Assembly: GCA_017482355.1 (NCBI GenBank)
Contig: JAFUNJ010000012.1
Location: 1 to 64,000 of the forward strand
Source of the DNA: Clostridia bacterium
Lineage (GTDB): Bacteria > Bacillota > Clostridia > Oscillospirales > CAG-272
Direction: 5' to 3'
Length of the DNA stretch: 64,000 nt
Part shown: one piece after another, positions 45,302 through 53,029 of the stretch
How the letters are laid out: every line of letters begins with the position of its first letter
Position numbering within the stretch: the first letter of the stretch is position 1
Notes under the pieces: generated by a model
Seen by the model: the letters and a program-made list of their open reading frames with translations, nothing else
Database searches by the model: none
What the model was told of the DNA's origin: nothing
Made by a program: the position numbers and the translations under genes

Positions 45302-47395
45302 ATGAATAATATTACTGACTGCTTCGGCACGATGGTATTTGACGACACCGCGATGCGCAAGAAGCTCCCCAAGGAGACTTACGACGCAATGCGCCGAACA
45401 ATTAAAGACGGCAAGCGCCTCGATATCGAGCTTGCAAACGTAGTCGCCTCGGCAATGAAGGATTGGGCGATTGAAAAGGGCGCAACGCACTATACTCATT
45501 GGTTCCAGCCGATGACAGGTATCACCGCCGAAAAGCACGACAGCTTTATCAGTCCGACAAAAGACGGAAAGGTCATTATGGAGTTCTCGGGCAAGGAGCT
45601 TGTAAAGGGCGAGACCGACGCTTCCTCTTTCCCCTCGGGCGGACTTCGAGCGACGTTTGAAGCACGCGGATATACCGCTTGGGATCCATCCTCATACGCA
45701 TTCATCAAGGACAGAACGCTCTGCATTCCTACGGCATTCTGTTCATATGGCGGCGAGGCACTCGATAAGAAAACTCCCCTTCTCCGCTCAATGGAGAAGA
45801 TCAATAAGCAGGCGCTTCGCGTCTTAAAACTTTTTGGAAACGAGAACGTCACGTCGGTAAAAACGACTGTCGGCGTTGAGCAGGAGTACTTCCTTATCAC
45901 GAAGGAGGTATACGAAAAGCGCAAGGATCTTTTCTATACCGGCAGAACCCTTTTTGGAGCTAAGGCGCCGAAGGGACAGGAGCTTGATGACCACTATTTC
46001 GGCTCGATAAAGGACAAGGTATCTGAGTTCATGCACGACGTTGATGTCGAGCTTTGGAAGCTCGGAGTTCTTGCAAAGACCGAGCATAACGAGGCGGCAC
46101 CGGCTCAGCACGAGCTTGCTCCGATATTCACGACAGCAAATATCGCTGCTGACCACAATCAGCTCACGATGGAAATGCTACAGACCGTTGCAAAGAGACA
46201 CGGACTTGTATGTCTGCTTCACGAGAAGCCCTTTGCAGGCGTAAACGGAAGCGGTAAGCATAATAACTGGTCGATCTCTACAGACACGGGAATCAACCTT
46301 CTCGAGCCGGGAGAAACCCCCTATGAAAACGCGCAGTTCCTGCTCTTTTTGAGCGCGATAATAAAAGCTGTTGACGATTACCAGGAGCTTCTCCGTATCT
46401 CCGTCGCAACGGCAGGCAACGACCACCGCCTCGGCGCAGGCGAAGCACCTCCCGCGATCGTTTCCTTCTTCCTCGGTGACGAGCTTACCGAGATACTCAA
46501 CGCTATCGAAAGTGAGACCTCGTACGGTGGCAAGGAAAAGGAGCTTCTGCGCGTAGGAGTACATATTCTCCCGAAATTCACAAAGGATACGACGGACAGA
46601 AACCGTACTTCTCCCTTTGCATTTACGGGTAACAAGTTCGAGTTCCGTATGCTCGGCTCTGCCGCATCCGTCTCGGATGTAAATACCGTAATCAACACCG
46701 CAGTTGCGGAAACACTCAAGGGCTTTGCAGACCGCCTTGAAAACGCCGAGTGCTTTGAGGAAGCACTTCACGACCTCATTCGTGATACCGTCCGCGCTCA
46801 TAAGAGGATCCTCTTCAACGGCAACGGCTACGACGAATCGTGGATAAAGGAAGCGGAAAACAGAGGTCTTTCCAATCTTCGCAACACTCCCGAGGCGCTT
46901 TCACATTTCCTTGACGAGAAAAACGTCAAGCTCTTCTCGGAGAACAAGATCTTCTCCGAAACCGAGCTTCGTTCCCGTAAGGAAATAATGCTTGAAAGTT
47001 ACTGCAAACTCATCAACATTGAAGCTCTTACGATGATCGAAATGGCAAGAAAAGAGATAATTCCTGCGATCATTTCCTACGTTAAGGATGTTTCAATGAC
47101 GATAATCAACGTAAAGACTGCCGTGCCCGACGCTCCGACCGACGCAGAGGAAGAAATTGTCACTTCCCTTTCCTCACTCGTTTCGAAGGCAAATATCGAA
47201 GTAAATGAGCTTGATGAAATTACTGCATATGCAAATTCCATAGTTGATCACTCGAAATGCGCAGATTTCTATCTTAATTCCGTGATCCCCAAAATGACGG
47301 AGCTTCGCCGTATCTGTGACGAGGCAGAAACCTTGACGGCAGAAAGCTACTGGCCGTTCCCGACATACGGAGATATTCTTTTCAGCGTACGCTGA
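45302..47395 (+). CDS. glnN: glutamine synthetase type III
   Basis: A 697-residue type III glutamine synthetase (GlnN), forming a dodecamer distinct from GlnA type I. It shows THYTHWFQPMTG near residue 62, the catalytic GVEQEYFLI near 196, NEAAPAQHELAPIF near 262 and NGSGKHNNWSIS near 315. It assimilates ammonia. It lies 15 nt behind the PASTA kinase and 12 nt before a NAD synthetase that has lost its own glutaminase Cys. Regulation is not visible in sequence. Confidence 0.95.
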   Translation: MNNITDCFGTMVFDDTAMRKKLPKETYDAMRRTIKDGKRLDIELANVVASAMKDWAIEKGATHYTHWFQPMTGITAEKHDSFISPTKDGKVIMEFSGKELVKGETDASSFPSGGLRATFEARGYTAWDPSSYAFIKDRTLCIPTAFCSYGGEALDKKTPLLRSMEKINKQALRVLKLFGNENVTSVKTTVGVEQEYFLITKEVYEKRKDLFYTGRTLFGAKAPKGQELDDHYFGSIKDKVSEFMHDVDVELWKLGVLAKTEHNEAAPAQHELAPIFTTANIAADHNQLTMEMLQTVAKRHGLVCLLHEKPFAGVNGSGKHNNWSISTDTGINLLEPGETPYENAQFLLFLSAIIKAVDDYQELLRISVATAGNDHRLGAGEAPPAIVSFFLGDELTEILNAIESETSYGGKEKELLRVGVHILPKFTKDTTDRNRTSPFAFTGNKFEFRMLGSAASVSDVNTVINTAVAETLKGFADRLENAECFEEALHDLIRDTVRAHKRILFNGNGYDESWIKEAENRGLSNLRNTPEALSHFLDEKNVKLFSENKIFSETELRSRKEIMLESYCKLINIEALTMIEMARKEIIPAIISYVKDVSMTIINVKTAVPDAPTDAEEEIVTSLSSLVSKANIEVNELDEITAYANSIVDHSKCADFYLNSVIPKMTELRRICDEAETLTAESYWPFPTYGDILFSVR

Positions 47396-47407
47396 TGTGA
47401 GAATGAT

Positions 47408-49177
47408 ATGAATAAACTTATAAAAGCCGCGCTTGCGGCGAATGAAATTTCGGTTGCTAACGCAAGCGAAAACCTTAAGTCGATAACCGATATGATCAAA
47501 GAAAGTGCCGAAAACGGCGCAAATATCGTAGTATTCCCCGAGCTCTCGGTTACGGGCTATTCCTGCGGTGACCTCTTTCTAAACAGCAAGCTGACAGACG
47601 TTTGGGCAGATGCTCTTAACGAGATAGCACAAGCGACCTTTGACTCGTCGGTTATCGCATTTATCGGTTTGCCGATAAAGATAGACGGCTCGCTTTATGA
47701 CTGCGTAGCAGTAATGAATAAAGGCGAGCTGCTCGGCTTTGCTCCGAAAAGAAATCTGTCTTACGCCGAAAAGCGGATATTCGTCTCGGACAACGACCCC
47801 GCGATAGTATTTGAAACCGACGATGCACTTTACGGTGTTGCGATCGGTGACGATATTCTCGATGCAGACTACTGCCGCGAGCTGAAAAAAGCGGGGGCGA
47901 CGGTTATAATCAACCCATACGCATCGGCAATGACGGCAACTTTCGAAACCGAGAAAAAAGCGCAGGTCAAGTATCTTACCGAGCTTCTCGGACTTACAGT
48001 CCTTTCCGTCGGTGCATCACCTACGGAATCGACGACCGATTACGTCTGCGCCGATTATGCCGTCGCTATCAAAAACGGCGAAGTTATTGCGGAGCGCAAA
48101 GCCCTGACCGACGGCGGTATCTGCTATGCTGAATTTAAGCCGACCGTATCAAAGGGCAATAATACCGAAAAGCCCTCAGCTTCAGAGAAAATTGAGAAAA
48201 ATCCCTTCATACCCGAAGGTATAACCGACGATTATTTTGAAAACTGTCTTAAAATACAGTCATACGGCTTGATGAAGCGCATGACCGCCGCACACGCTAA
48301 GACTGCGGTGCTCGGAATATCCGGCGGTCTTGACAGTACCCTCGCACTTCTTGCTGCTGTCCGTACCTTTGACCTAATGGGCAAGGACAGAAAGGACATT
48401 ATCTGCGTTACTATGCCCTGCTTCGGCACTACGAAGCGCACGAAGAGCAACGCGATAAAGATGTGTGAGGAACTCGGCGTCGATATCCGCGAGATAAATA
48501 TCGGCAAAGCGGTTCTTCAGCATTTTGAAGATATAGGTCACGATCCATCGGTCACCGACGTTACCTACGAAAACTCGCAGGCAAGAGAGCGCACTCAGAT
48601 CCTTATGGATCTTTCAAACAGATATAACGGTCTTGTTATCGGTACGGGAGACATGTCCGAGCTTGCCCTCGGTTGGGCGACCTACAACGGCGACCATATG
48701 TCGATGTACGGTCTCAATGCGTCTATAACCAAAACACTCGTCCGCGCGCTCGTTGATTACGAGGCAAGACGGCTCGGCGGTGCGATTGCTGATATACTCA
48801 TCGACGTTATCGGCACCCCAGTTTCTCCCGAGCTCCTTCCCGCAGATAACGACGGCAAGATCGCGCAGAAGACAGAGGACCTCGTCGGTCCTTATGAGCT
48901 TCACGATTTCTTCCTTTATCATTTTATAAAGGAACACCGTTCTCCAAAAGAAATTTACGCGCTGGCTTGCTCGGTATTTGAAAACGAATACCGCCCTGAA
49001 ACAGTGCTAAAATGGCTAAAAGCCTTTATCCGCCGTTTCTTTATATCGCAGTTTAAGCGCTCCTGCATCCCAGACGGACCGAGGGTAACGAATCTTTCGC
49101 TTTCCCCGCGCGGATCCCTTTCGATGCCTTCGGACGCATCGTTTGCCTTCTTTATGAAGGAGCTTGAAAATTTATAA
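47408..49177 (+). CDS. nadE: NAD synthetase with glutaminase domain lacking its catalytic Cys
   Basis: A 589-residue NadE: N-terminal nitrilase-like domain (about 1-250) and C-terminal synthetase (about 275-589) with PP-loop GISGGLDSTLALL and ATGDMSELALGWATYNGDH-like segment. Long NadE proteins draw ammonia from glutamine with a Glu-Lys-Cys triad. Here the Glu is present (VVFPELSVTGYS), a Lys region remains (FAPKRNLSYAEKRIF) but shortened, and the Cys of the usual ICED motif is Gly (YGVAIGDDILD). The domain is also shorter than in standard enzymes. The protein should therefore be ammonia-dependent or rely on ammonia from elsewhere. It directly follows glnN (12 nt). Confidence 0.92.
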   Translation: MNKLIKAALAANEISVANASENLKSITDMIKESAENGANIVVFPELSVTGYSCGDLFLNSKLTDVWADALNEIAQATFDSSVIAFIGLPIKIDGSLYDCVAVMNKGELLGFAPKRNLSYAEKRIFVSDNDPAIVFETDDALYGVAIGDDILDADYCRELKKAGATVIINPYASAMTATFETEKKAQVKYLTELLGLTVLSVGASPTESTTDYVCADYAVAIKNGEVIAERKALTDGGICYAEFKPTVSKGNNTEKPSASEKIEKNPFIPEGITDDYFENCLKIQSYGLMKRMTAAHAKTAVLGISGGLDSTLALLAAVRTFDLMGKDRKDIICVTMPCFGTTKRTKSNAIKMCEELGVDIREINIGKAVLQHFEDIGHDPSVTDVTYENSQARERTQILMDLSNRYNGLVIGTGDMSELALGWATYNGDHMSMYGLNASITKTLVRALVDYEARRLGGAIADILIDVIGTPVSPELLPADNDGKIAQKTEDLVGPYELHDFFLYHFIKEHRSPKEIYALACSVFENEYRPETVLKWLKAFIRRFFISQFKRSCIPDGPRVTNLSLSPRGSLSMPSDASFAFFMKELENL

Positions 49178-49181
49178 GAAT

Positions 49182-49211
49182 AACAGGACAGAGAATTTTC
49201 TCTGTCCTGTT
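49182..49211. terminator. bidirectional terminator between nadE and the TtcA-like gene
   Basis: AACAGGACAGAGAA (49182-49195) and TTCTCTGTCCTGTT (49198-49211) form a 12-14 bp stem with T-rich flanks on the plus strand. Confidence 0.88.
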
Positions 49212-49224
49212 TTGTTATGAAATT

Positions 49225-49956
49225 TTATCGCTCCTCGGTTTGCTCAAACAGTCCGCCGCGTTCAACTGCGGTAAACAGGCGGTGCTTGAGTCCCTTATAT
49301 TCCTTATCAAGCCCTGCGATCATTACCTTGACCTTTTCCCTTTCGGTATGTCCGTCCTCGGGACAAAGGTTTTTGATCAGTGGCAGGTCGTTTTTGCCCA
49401 TAAAGTAACGAACGTCCTTTTCCTCAACGTATATCATCGGGCGAATAAGTGTCAGGTCTTTGCGCGAAAGATAGGTAACTGGGAGAAAAGCACCGAGCCG
49501 ACCTTCGTGCAGAAGATTAAGCATAAAGGTCTCAACAACGTCATCGTAATGATGACCGAGCGCAAGCTTGTTGCAGCCAAGCTCCTTTGCCGCGTCGTGA
49601 AGTATGCCGCGGCGCATTTTAGCGCAGAGGGAGCAAGGATTGCTCTCTTGACGGTAATTGAATATGACGTTTGCAAGCTGGGTATCTATGAGCTTGAACT
49701 CACAGCCACATTCGCGCACAAACCTTTCAAGCGGCGAAAAATCCATTCCCTCAAAGCCCATATTAAGCGATATCCCGATAAGCTCAAACTTTTTGGGATA
49801 GAATAATTGCAGGTTTTTAAGCGCGCAGAAAAGGGCAAGCGAATCCTTACCGCCAGAAAGTCCGACTGCGATACGGTCGCCCTCTTCTATCATATTATAC
49901 TTTTCGACTGCACGGCGCGTACAGCTCAAAATGTGTCTTATCTTGTTAAATTCCAT
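49225..49956 (-). CDS. TtcA-like tRNA-thiolation PP-loop enzyme
   Basis: A 243-residue PP-loop ATP pyrophosphatase of the TtcA/TtuA group that adds sulfur to tRNA bases. It shows the PP-loop AVGLSGGKDSLALF near residue 31, a CSLC pair (SNPCSLCAKMRRG near 105-118) that likely carries the Fe-S cluster or sulfur, and GHHYDDVVETFMLNLL near 132. Most similar to tRNA 2-thiocytidine synthase TtcA. It is a single gene, convergent with nadE. Confidence 0.85.
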   Translation of the reverse strand: MEFNKIRHILSCTRRAVEKYNMIEEGDRIAVGLSGGKDSLALFCALKNLQLFYPKKFELIGISLNMGFEGMDFSPLERFVRECGCEFKLIDTQLANVIFNYRQESNPCSLCAKMRRGILHDAAKELGCNKLALGHHYDDVVETFMLNLLHEGRLGAFLPVTYLSRKDLTLIRPMIYVEEKDVRYFMGKNDLPLIKNLCPEDGHTEREKVKVMIAGLDKEYKGLKHRLFTAVERGGLFEQTEER

Positions 49957-49969
49957 TTACGGCCTTTCT

Positions 49970-49998
49970 TTGTCACTCCGTTTTCTTACGCATATAAT
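49970..49998 (+). promoter_or_regulatory. promoter of the amidase gene
   Basis: TTGTCA (49970-49975), 17 bp, TATAAT (49993-49998), then CGGAGG and ATG 50027. Confidence 0.85.
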
Positions 49999-50026
49999 GA
50001 CATTAAAACTTAAACGGAGGAACGTA

Positions 50027-50593
50027 ATGGCAATTAAAATTTTTATAGATCAGGGGCATAATCCCCAAAACCCCAACGCAGGCGCAGAGGGTAACGGTCT
50101 TTACGAGCAGGACATCACATACGAAGTGGGGGTACTGCTTGCCGACCTGCTTCGCGCAAACCCGAATTTCGAGGTTCGACTCTCCCGAAATTCACCCGAC
50201 GAGATACTCGGAACAAGTATCGGAACGAGCTTAAAGGCGCGCACCGATGCGGCGAACAGTTGGGGCGCCGATGCATTTATCAGCATCCATGCAAACGCGT
50301 CAAACATAGAAAGCGCAAGCGGAAACGAGGGCTATGCATACTCGCAAAGCTCTCCCGGCTTTGCTCTCGGCGAAAATATTCTCGTAGGACTTACCGAATC
50401 AACAGGACTGCCTAGCCGCGGAATGTTCGTCCGCCCGTCTCTGTACGTCTTAAGACGAACGAGAATGCCTGCGGTACTGATCGAGCTTGGATTTATCACC
50501 AACCCCGGCGACGCCGCGCTTATGAGTGAGCGCCCCGATCTGTTCGCACAAGGAATGTATAACGGTATACTTAATTACTACGGTTTAAATTAA
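50027..50593 (+). CDS. N-acetylmuramoyl-L-alanine amidase (Amidase_3) without signal peptide
   Basis: A 188-residue zinc amidase that cleaves the peptide stem from muramic acid. It shows IFIDQGHNPQN (zinc His) at residues 5-15, GLYEQDITYEV (zinc Glu), DAFISIHANAS (second His) and VLIELGFITNP with the catalytic Glu near 168. It is a bare catalytic domain; it starts MAIKIFIDQGHN with no signal peptide or cell-wall-binding repeats. The ATG at 50027 has CGGAGG and a promoter at the right distance, so a signal is not missed. It may be exported otherwise or released. It ends overlapping the converging gene by 4 nt. Confidence 0.9.
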   Translation: MAIKIFIDQGHNPQNPNAGAEGNGLYEQDITYEVGVLLADLLRANPNFEVRLSRNSPDEILGTSIGTSLKARTDAANSWGADAFISIHANASNIESASGNEGYAYSQSSPGFALGENILVGLTESTGLPSRGMFVRPSLYVLRRTRMPAVLIELGFITNPGDAALMSERPDLFAQGMYNGILNYYGLN

Positions 50594-51288
50594 CCCTCAG
50601 GGGCAAATTCTATCATCGCGCGAAATAGCTTTTGCGAATAACCGTAAACCTTATTTGCTTCCTTTTGCCCGGTGACAGATGCAGTAGTCGGTAAAACTCT
50701 GAAGCACAGTATAGTGTCATCGGGAAGCTTACCTACGGAATCGGGAAAGAACTTGTAGAATTCGAGATCGCTCAAATAAAGTGAATACTCGTCAATAGCA
50801 TTTTCAGGCGTATATCCGAGAACGTCCGAAAGAGGAACGAGAGCATCATTCGTTTTTAGGCGATCATACCAATATTTGTCGACCAAACAAATATATCCGT
50901 CTCCCGATATTGCACTTGCAAACTTATTTTTTACTTGCTTGACGGTATACGGCGCATATTTTATAAGGAGCTCTTCGTCTTCAGACCCATCCACTGCCTC
51001 AGATATCTGTTCGTCTGTAAATGCAGTGATATCCATTATATCGGCAGACTTCTTTCCGTCTCCGTTATAATCGTCCATGATCTGCTCAAAGGCATTAGAT
51101 AACGCGTCCTTTTCATTTATTTCGAAGATATGAGGACCCGTATACATTATCCTCACGTCATGCTTTTCTTGCGTTGAACACTGAACGAAGCATATCGTAA
51201 GTATTACGGCGAAAGCGCCTATTACAATAACGCCCCACTTATAATAGTACCAATAATTATGAAACCAATCCTTAATTTTCGTAAACAC
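50590..51288 (-). CDS. membrane-anchored extracytoplasmic protein, unknown function
   Basis: A 232-residue protein beginning MFTKIKDWFHNYWYYYKWG, with one membrane helix (about 18-36) and an acidic extracellular domain of about 190 residues. A Cys follows the helix (FVQCSTQ) and could be lipidated, but the lipobox is not classical. Aromatic N-termini of this type occur in Clostridia next to membrane anchors. I do not recognise the family. The start is GTG 51288, with GGGAG before it. It converges with the amidase and shares 4 nt at the stop. Confidence 0.7.
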   Translation of the reverse strand: MFTKIKDWFHNYWYYYKWGVIVIGAFAVILTICFVQCSTQEKHDVRIMYTGPHIFEINEKDALSNAFEQIMDDYNGDGKKSADIMDITAFTDEQISEAVDGSEDEELLIKYAPYTVKQVKNKFASAISGDGYICLVDKYWYDRLKTNDALVPLSDVLGYTPENAIDEYSLYLSDLEFYKFFPDSVGKLPDDTILCFRVLPTTASVTGQKEANKVYGYSQKLFRAMIEFAPEG

Positions 51289-51319
51289 CGTGATCTCCCA
51301 TTAATGATTTATACAACAA

Positions 51320-51348
51320 AGTATATCATATATAATAAGCCATTTCAA
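51320..51348 (-). promoter_or_regulatory. promoter of the membrane-anchored unknown
   Basis: Minus-strand TTGAAA (51348-51343), 17 bp, TATACT (51325-51320). Confidence 0.75.
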
Positions 51349-51407
51349 GAAAAAAACAAAAAAGTAACAAATAATTGAAAAAAGTAAATGATTTTTCAAA
51401 ATTCCTC

Positions 51408-51436
51408 TTTACGAATCGAACCGAAAGTGATATACT
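51408..51436 (+). promoter_or_regulatory. probable promoter of the mgtE leader
   Basis: TTTACG (51408-51413, four of six -35 bases), 17 bp, TATACT (51431-51436), 31 bp before the leader ORF. It gives a transcript with a leader of roughly 200 nt before mgtE. Confidence 0.55.
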
Positions 51437-51467
51437 GTAAAAAAATCCAAAGAAGAGGTGAGCATTA

Positions 51468-51548
51468 ATGGACACAGGCAGTAATCCCGACGGGTATAAT
51501 CAGTGCTTTGTAATAATAGATGTTTTTGCTCACGGTATAGTCATCTGA
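51468..51548 (+). CDS. 26-codon leader ORF upstream of mgtE
   Basis: ATG 51468 to TGA 51546-51548 encodes 26 residues (MDTGSNPDGYNQC, then FVIIDVFAHGIVI), preceded by GAGGTG with 7-nt spacing, which is as good as any ribosome binding site in the window. No similar protein comes to mind. A perfect 7-bp complement (GTGAGCA 51458-51464 with TGCTCAC 51527-51533) connects its ribosome binding site region with its own 3' part. It ends 21 nt before a terminator hairpin in front of mgtE. It could be a leader peptide that couples its translation to magnesium-transporter expression, or a chance ORF in a structured RNA. Confidence 0.55.
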   Translation: MDTGSNPDGYNQCFVIIDVFAHGIVI

Positions 51549-51569
51549 CTTTTTGATTCTTTAACGCTC

Positions 51570-51596
51570 GTGCGCAGGATCGTCTGCGCACTTTTT
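51570..51596 (+). terminator. attenuator-like terminator in the mgtE leader
   Basis: GTGCGCAG (51570-51577) pairs with CTGCGCAC (51584-51591) around loop GATCGT, followed by T5. It lies between the leader ORF and mgtE, so mgtE expression from the upstream promoter needs read-through. Confidence 0.75.
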
Positions 51597-51649
51597 ATTT
51601 CTGTCGGTACTACCTTAACACCACCTATTAAAGAAAGGAAAGTACCGAA

Positions 51650-53017
51650 ATGGAAAACAACATTCTTGATCTTGAGCTTGCTCAAGGACTTTATGAAGAG
51701 AAGAAGATCGGCGAGCTCGGACGTCTGCTCAAAACGGCAGAGCCGGCGGACATCGCGTTGCTCTTTGATATGATCGACGAGGAGCAGCATCGACTTATCT
51801 TCCGCCTGCTCCCGAAGGAGCTTGCTGCTGAGGTATTCGTCGAAATGCCCCCCGACACGCAAGAGGCGCTTATCAACGCTTTTACAGATAAAGAGCTTCA
51901 GTCGGTCCTTGACGAGCTTTATCTTGACGATACCGTCGACATCGTAGAAGAGATGCCGGCAAACGTCGTTACACGTATTATTAAAAACTCGCATCCCGAC
52001 AGCCGCAAGGCAATAAATCAGCTTCTATCTTATTCGGGCGACACGGCAGGAAGCATAATGACGATAGAATTCGTCAGTCTTCGCCCGAGCATGACCGTTG
52101 AAGAGGCGTTTATACATCTTCGCAAGACCGGCACCGAAAGCGAAACTATCTATACCTGCTACGTAACAGAGAACAAAAAGCTGCTCGGCTTCGTTTCTGT
52201 CTACACGCTTATTCTTTCAGATAAGGATTCAAAGATAAGCGATATAATGAATCCGAACGTAATTGCGGTAAACACATCTGAGGACAGAGGTGAAGCGGCT
52301 AATCTTCTTATGAAGTACGACTTCCTTGCGCTTCCCGTCGTTGACAACGAAAACCGTCTCGTCGGTATCATTACGATCGACGACGCAGTTGACGTCATCA
52401 GCGAAGAGGATGAAGAGGATATAGCTAAAATGTCGGCTATCACACCGACAGACCGCCCATACATCAAAACCTCACCGTTCAAGATATTCCTGACACGCGT
52501 TCCGTGGCTCATGATACTCATGCTCTCGGCAACCTTTACGGGAATAATCATATCGTCCTTCGAAAAGGCACTTGCCGTGCAGGTCGCACTGACTGCGTTT
52601 ATCCCAATGATCATGGGTACGGGCGGTAACGCAGGAAGTCAGGCGTCGGTCACAGTAATTCGAGGACTGTCTCTCGGTGAGCTTGGATATTCAGACGTAT
52701 TCAGGATACTGTTCAAGGAATTGCGCGTTTCCCTCCTCTGCGGAGGTGCAGTTGCTATCGCTACCTTTTTGAAGATCATCCTTATTGATAATCTTCTCCT
52801 GGGAAGCGGAATTTCTTTGACTGTCGCGCTCGTCGTAGCGCTTACTATGGCGTTTACGATATTTATAGCAAAGCTTATCGGATGCTCTCTGCCGCTTCTT
52901 GCGGGCAAGCTCGGTCTTGACCCTGCGGTAATGGCAAGTCCGTTTATTACAACGATAGTCGATGCGCTTTCACTGCTCGTATATTTTGGCGTTGCGAGCG
53001 CTGTTCTCAATATTTAA
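51650..53017 (+). CDS. mgtE: magnesium transporter MgtE
   Basis: A 455-residue MgtE channel: an N-terminal superhelical domain (about 1-130), a CBS pair (about 135-255; SIMTIEFVSLRPSM and DIMNPNVIAVNTSEDRGEA) and five C-terminal membrane helices (about 285-455) with the pore-type segment MGTGGNAGSQASVTVIRGL. The N and CBS domains close the pore at high cytoplasmic Mg2+. The leader ORF and terminator upstream suggest added transcriptional control. The glycosidase gene follows 12 nt behind. Confidence 0.95.
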   Translation: MENNILDLELAQGLYEEKKIGELGRLLKTAEPADIALLFDMIDEEQHRLIFRLLPKELAAEVFVEMPPDTQEALINAFTDKELQSVLDELYLDDTVDIVEEMPANVVTRIIKNSHPDSRKAINQLLSYSGDTAGSIMTIEFVSLRPSMTVEEAFIHLRKTGTESETIYTCYVTENKKLLGFVSVYTLILSDKDSKISDIMNPNVIAVNTSEDRGEAANLLMKYDFLALPVVDNENRLVGIITIDDAVDVISEEDEEDIAKMSAITPTDRPYIKTSPFKIFLTRVPWLMILMLSATFTGIIISSFEKALAVQVALTAFIPMIMGTGGNAGSQASVTVIRGLSLGELGYSDVFRILFKELRVSLLCGGAVAIATFLKIILIDNLLLGSGISLTVALVVALTMAFTIFIAKLIGCSLPLLAGKLGLDPAVMASPFITTIVDALSLLVYFGVASAVLNI

Positions 53018-53029
53018 AGGAAATAAAAG

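Noticed and set aside
50027..50593. prophage endolysin
   Set aside because: No holin, structural or integrase genes are anywhere in the window; a host amidase is more likely.
51437..51649. M-box (Mg riboswitch) in front of mgtE
   Set aside because: The leader is short and I do not see the M-box conserved loops; a leader ORF and one terminator are all that can be supported.
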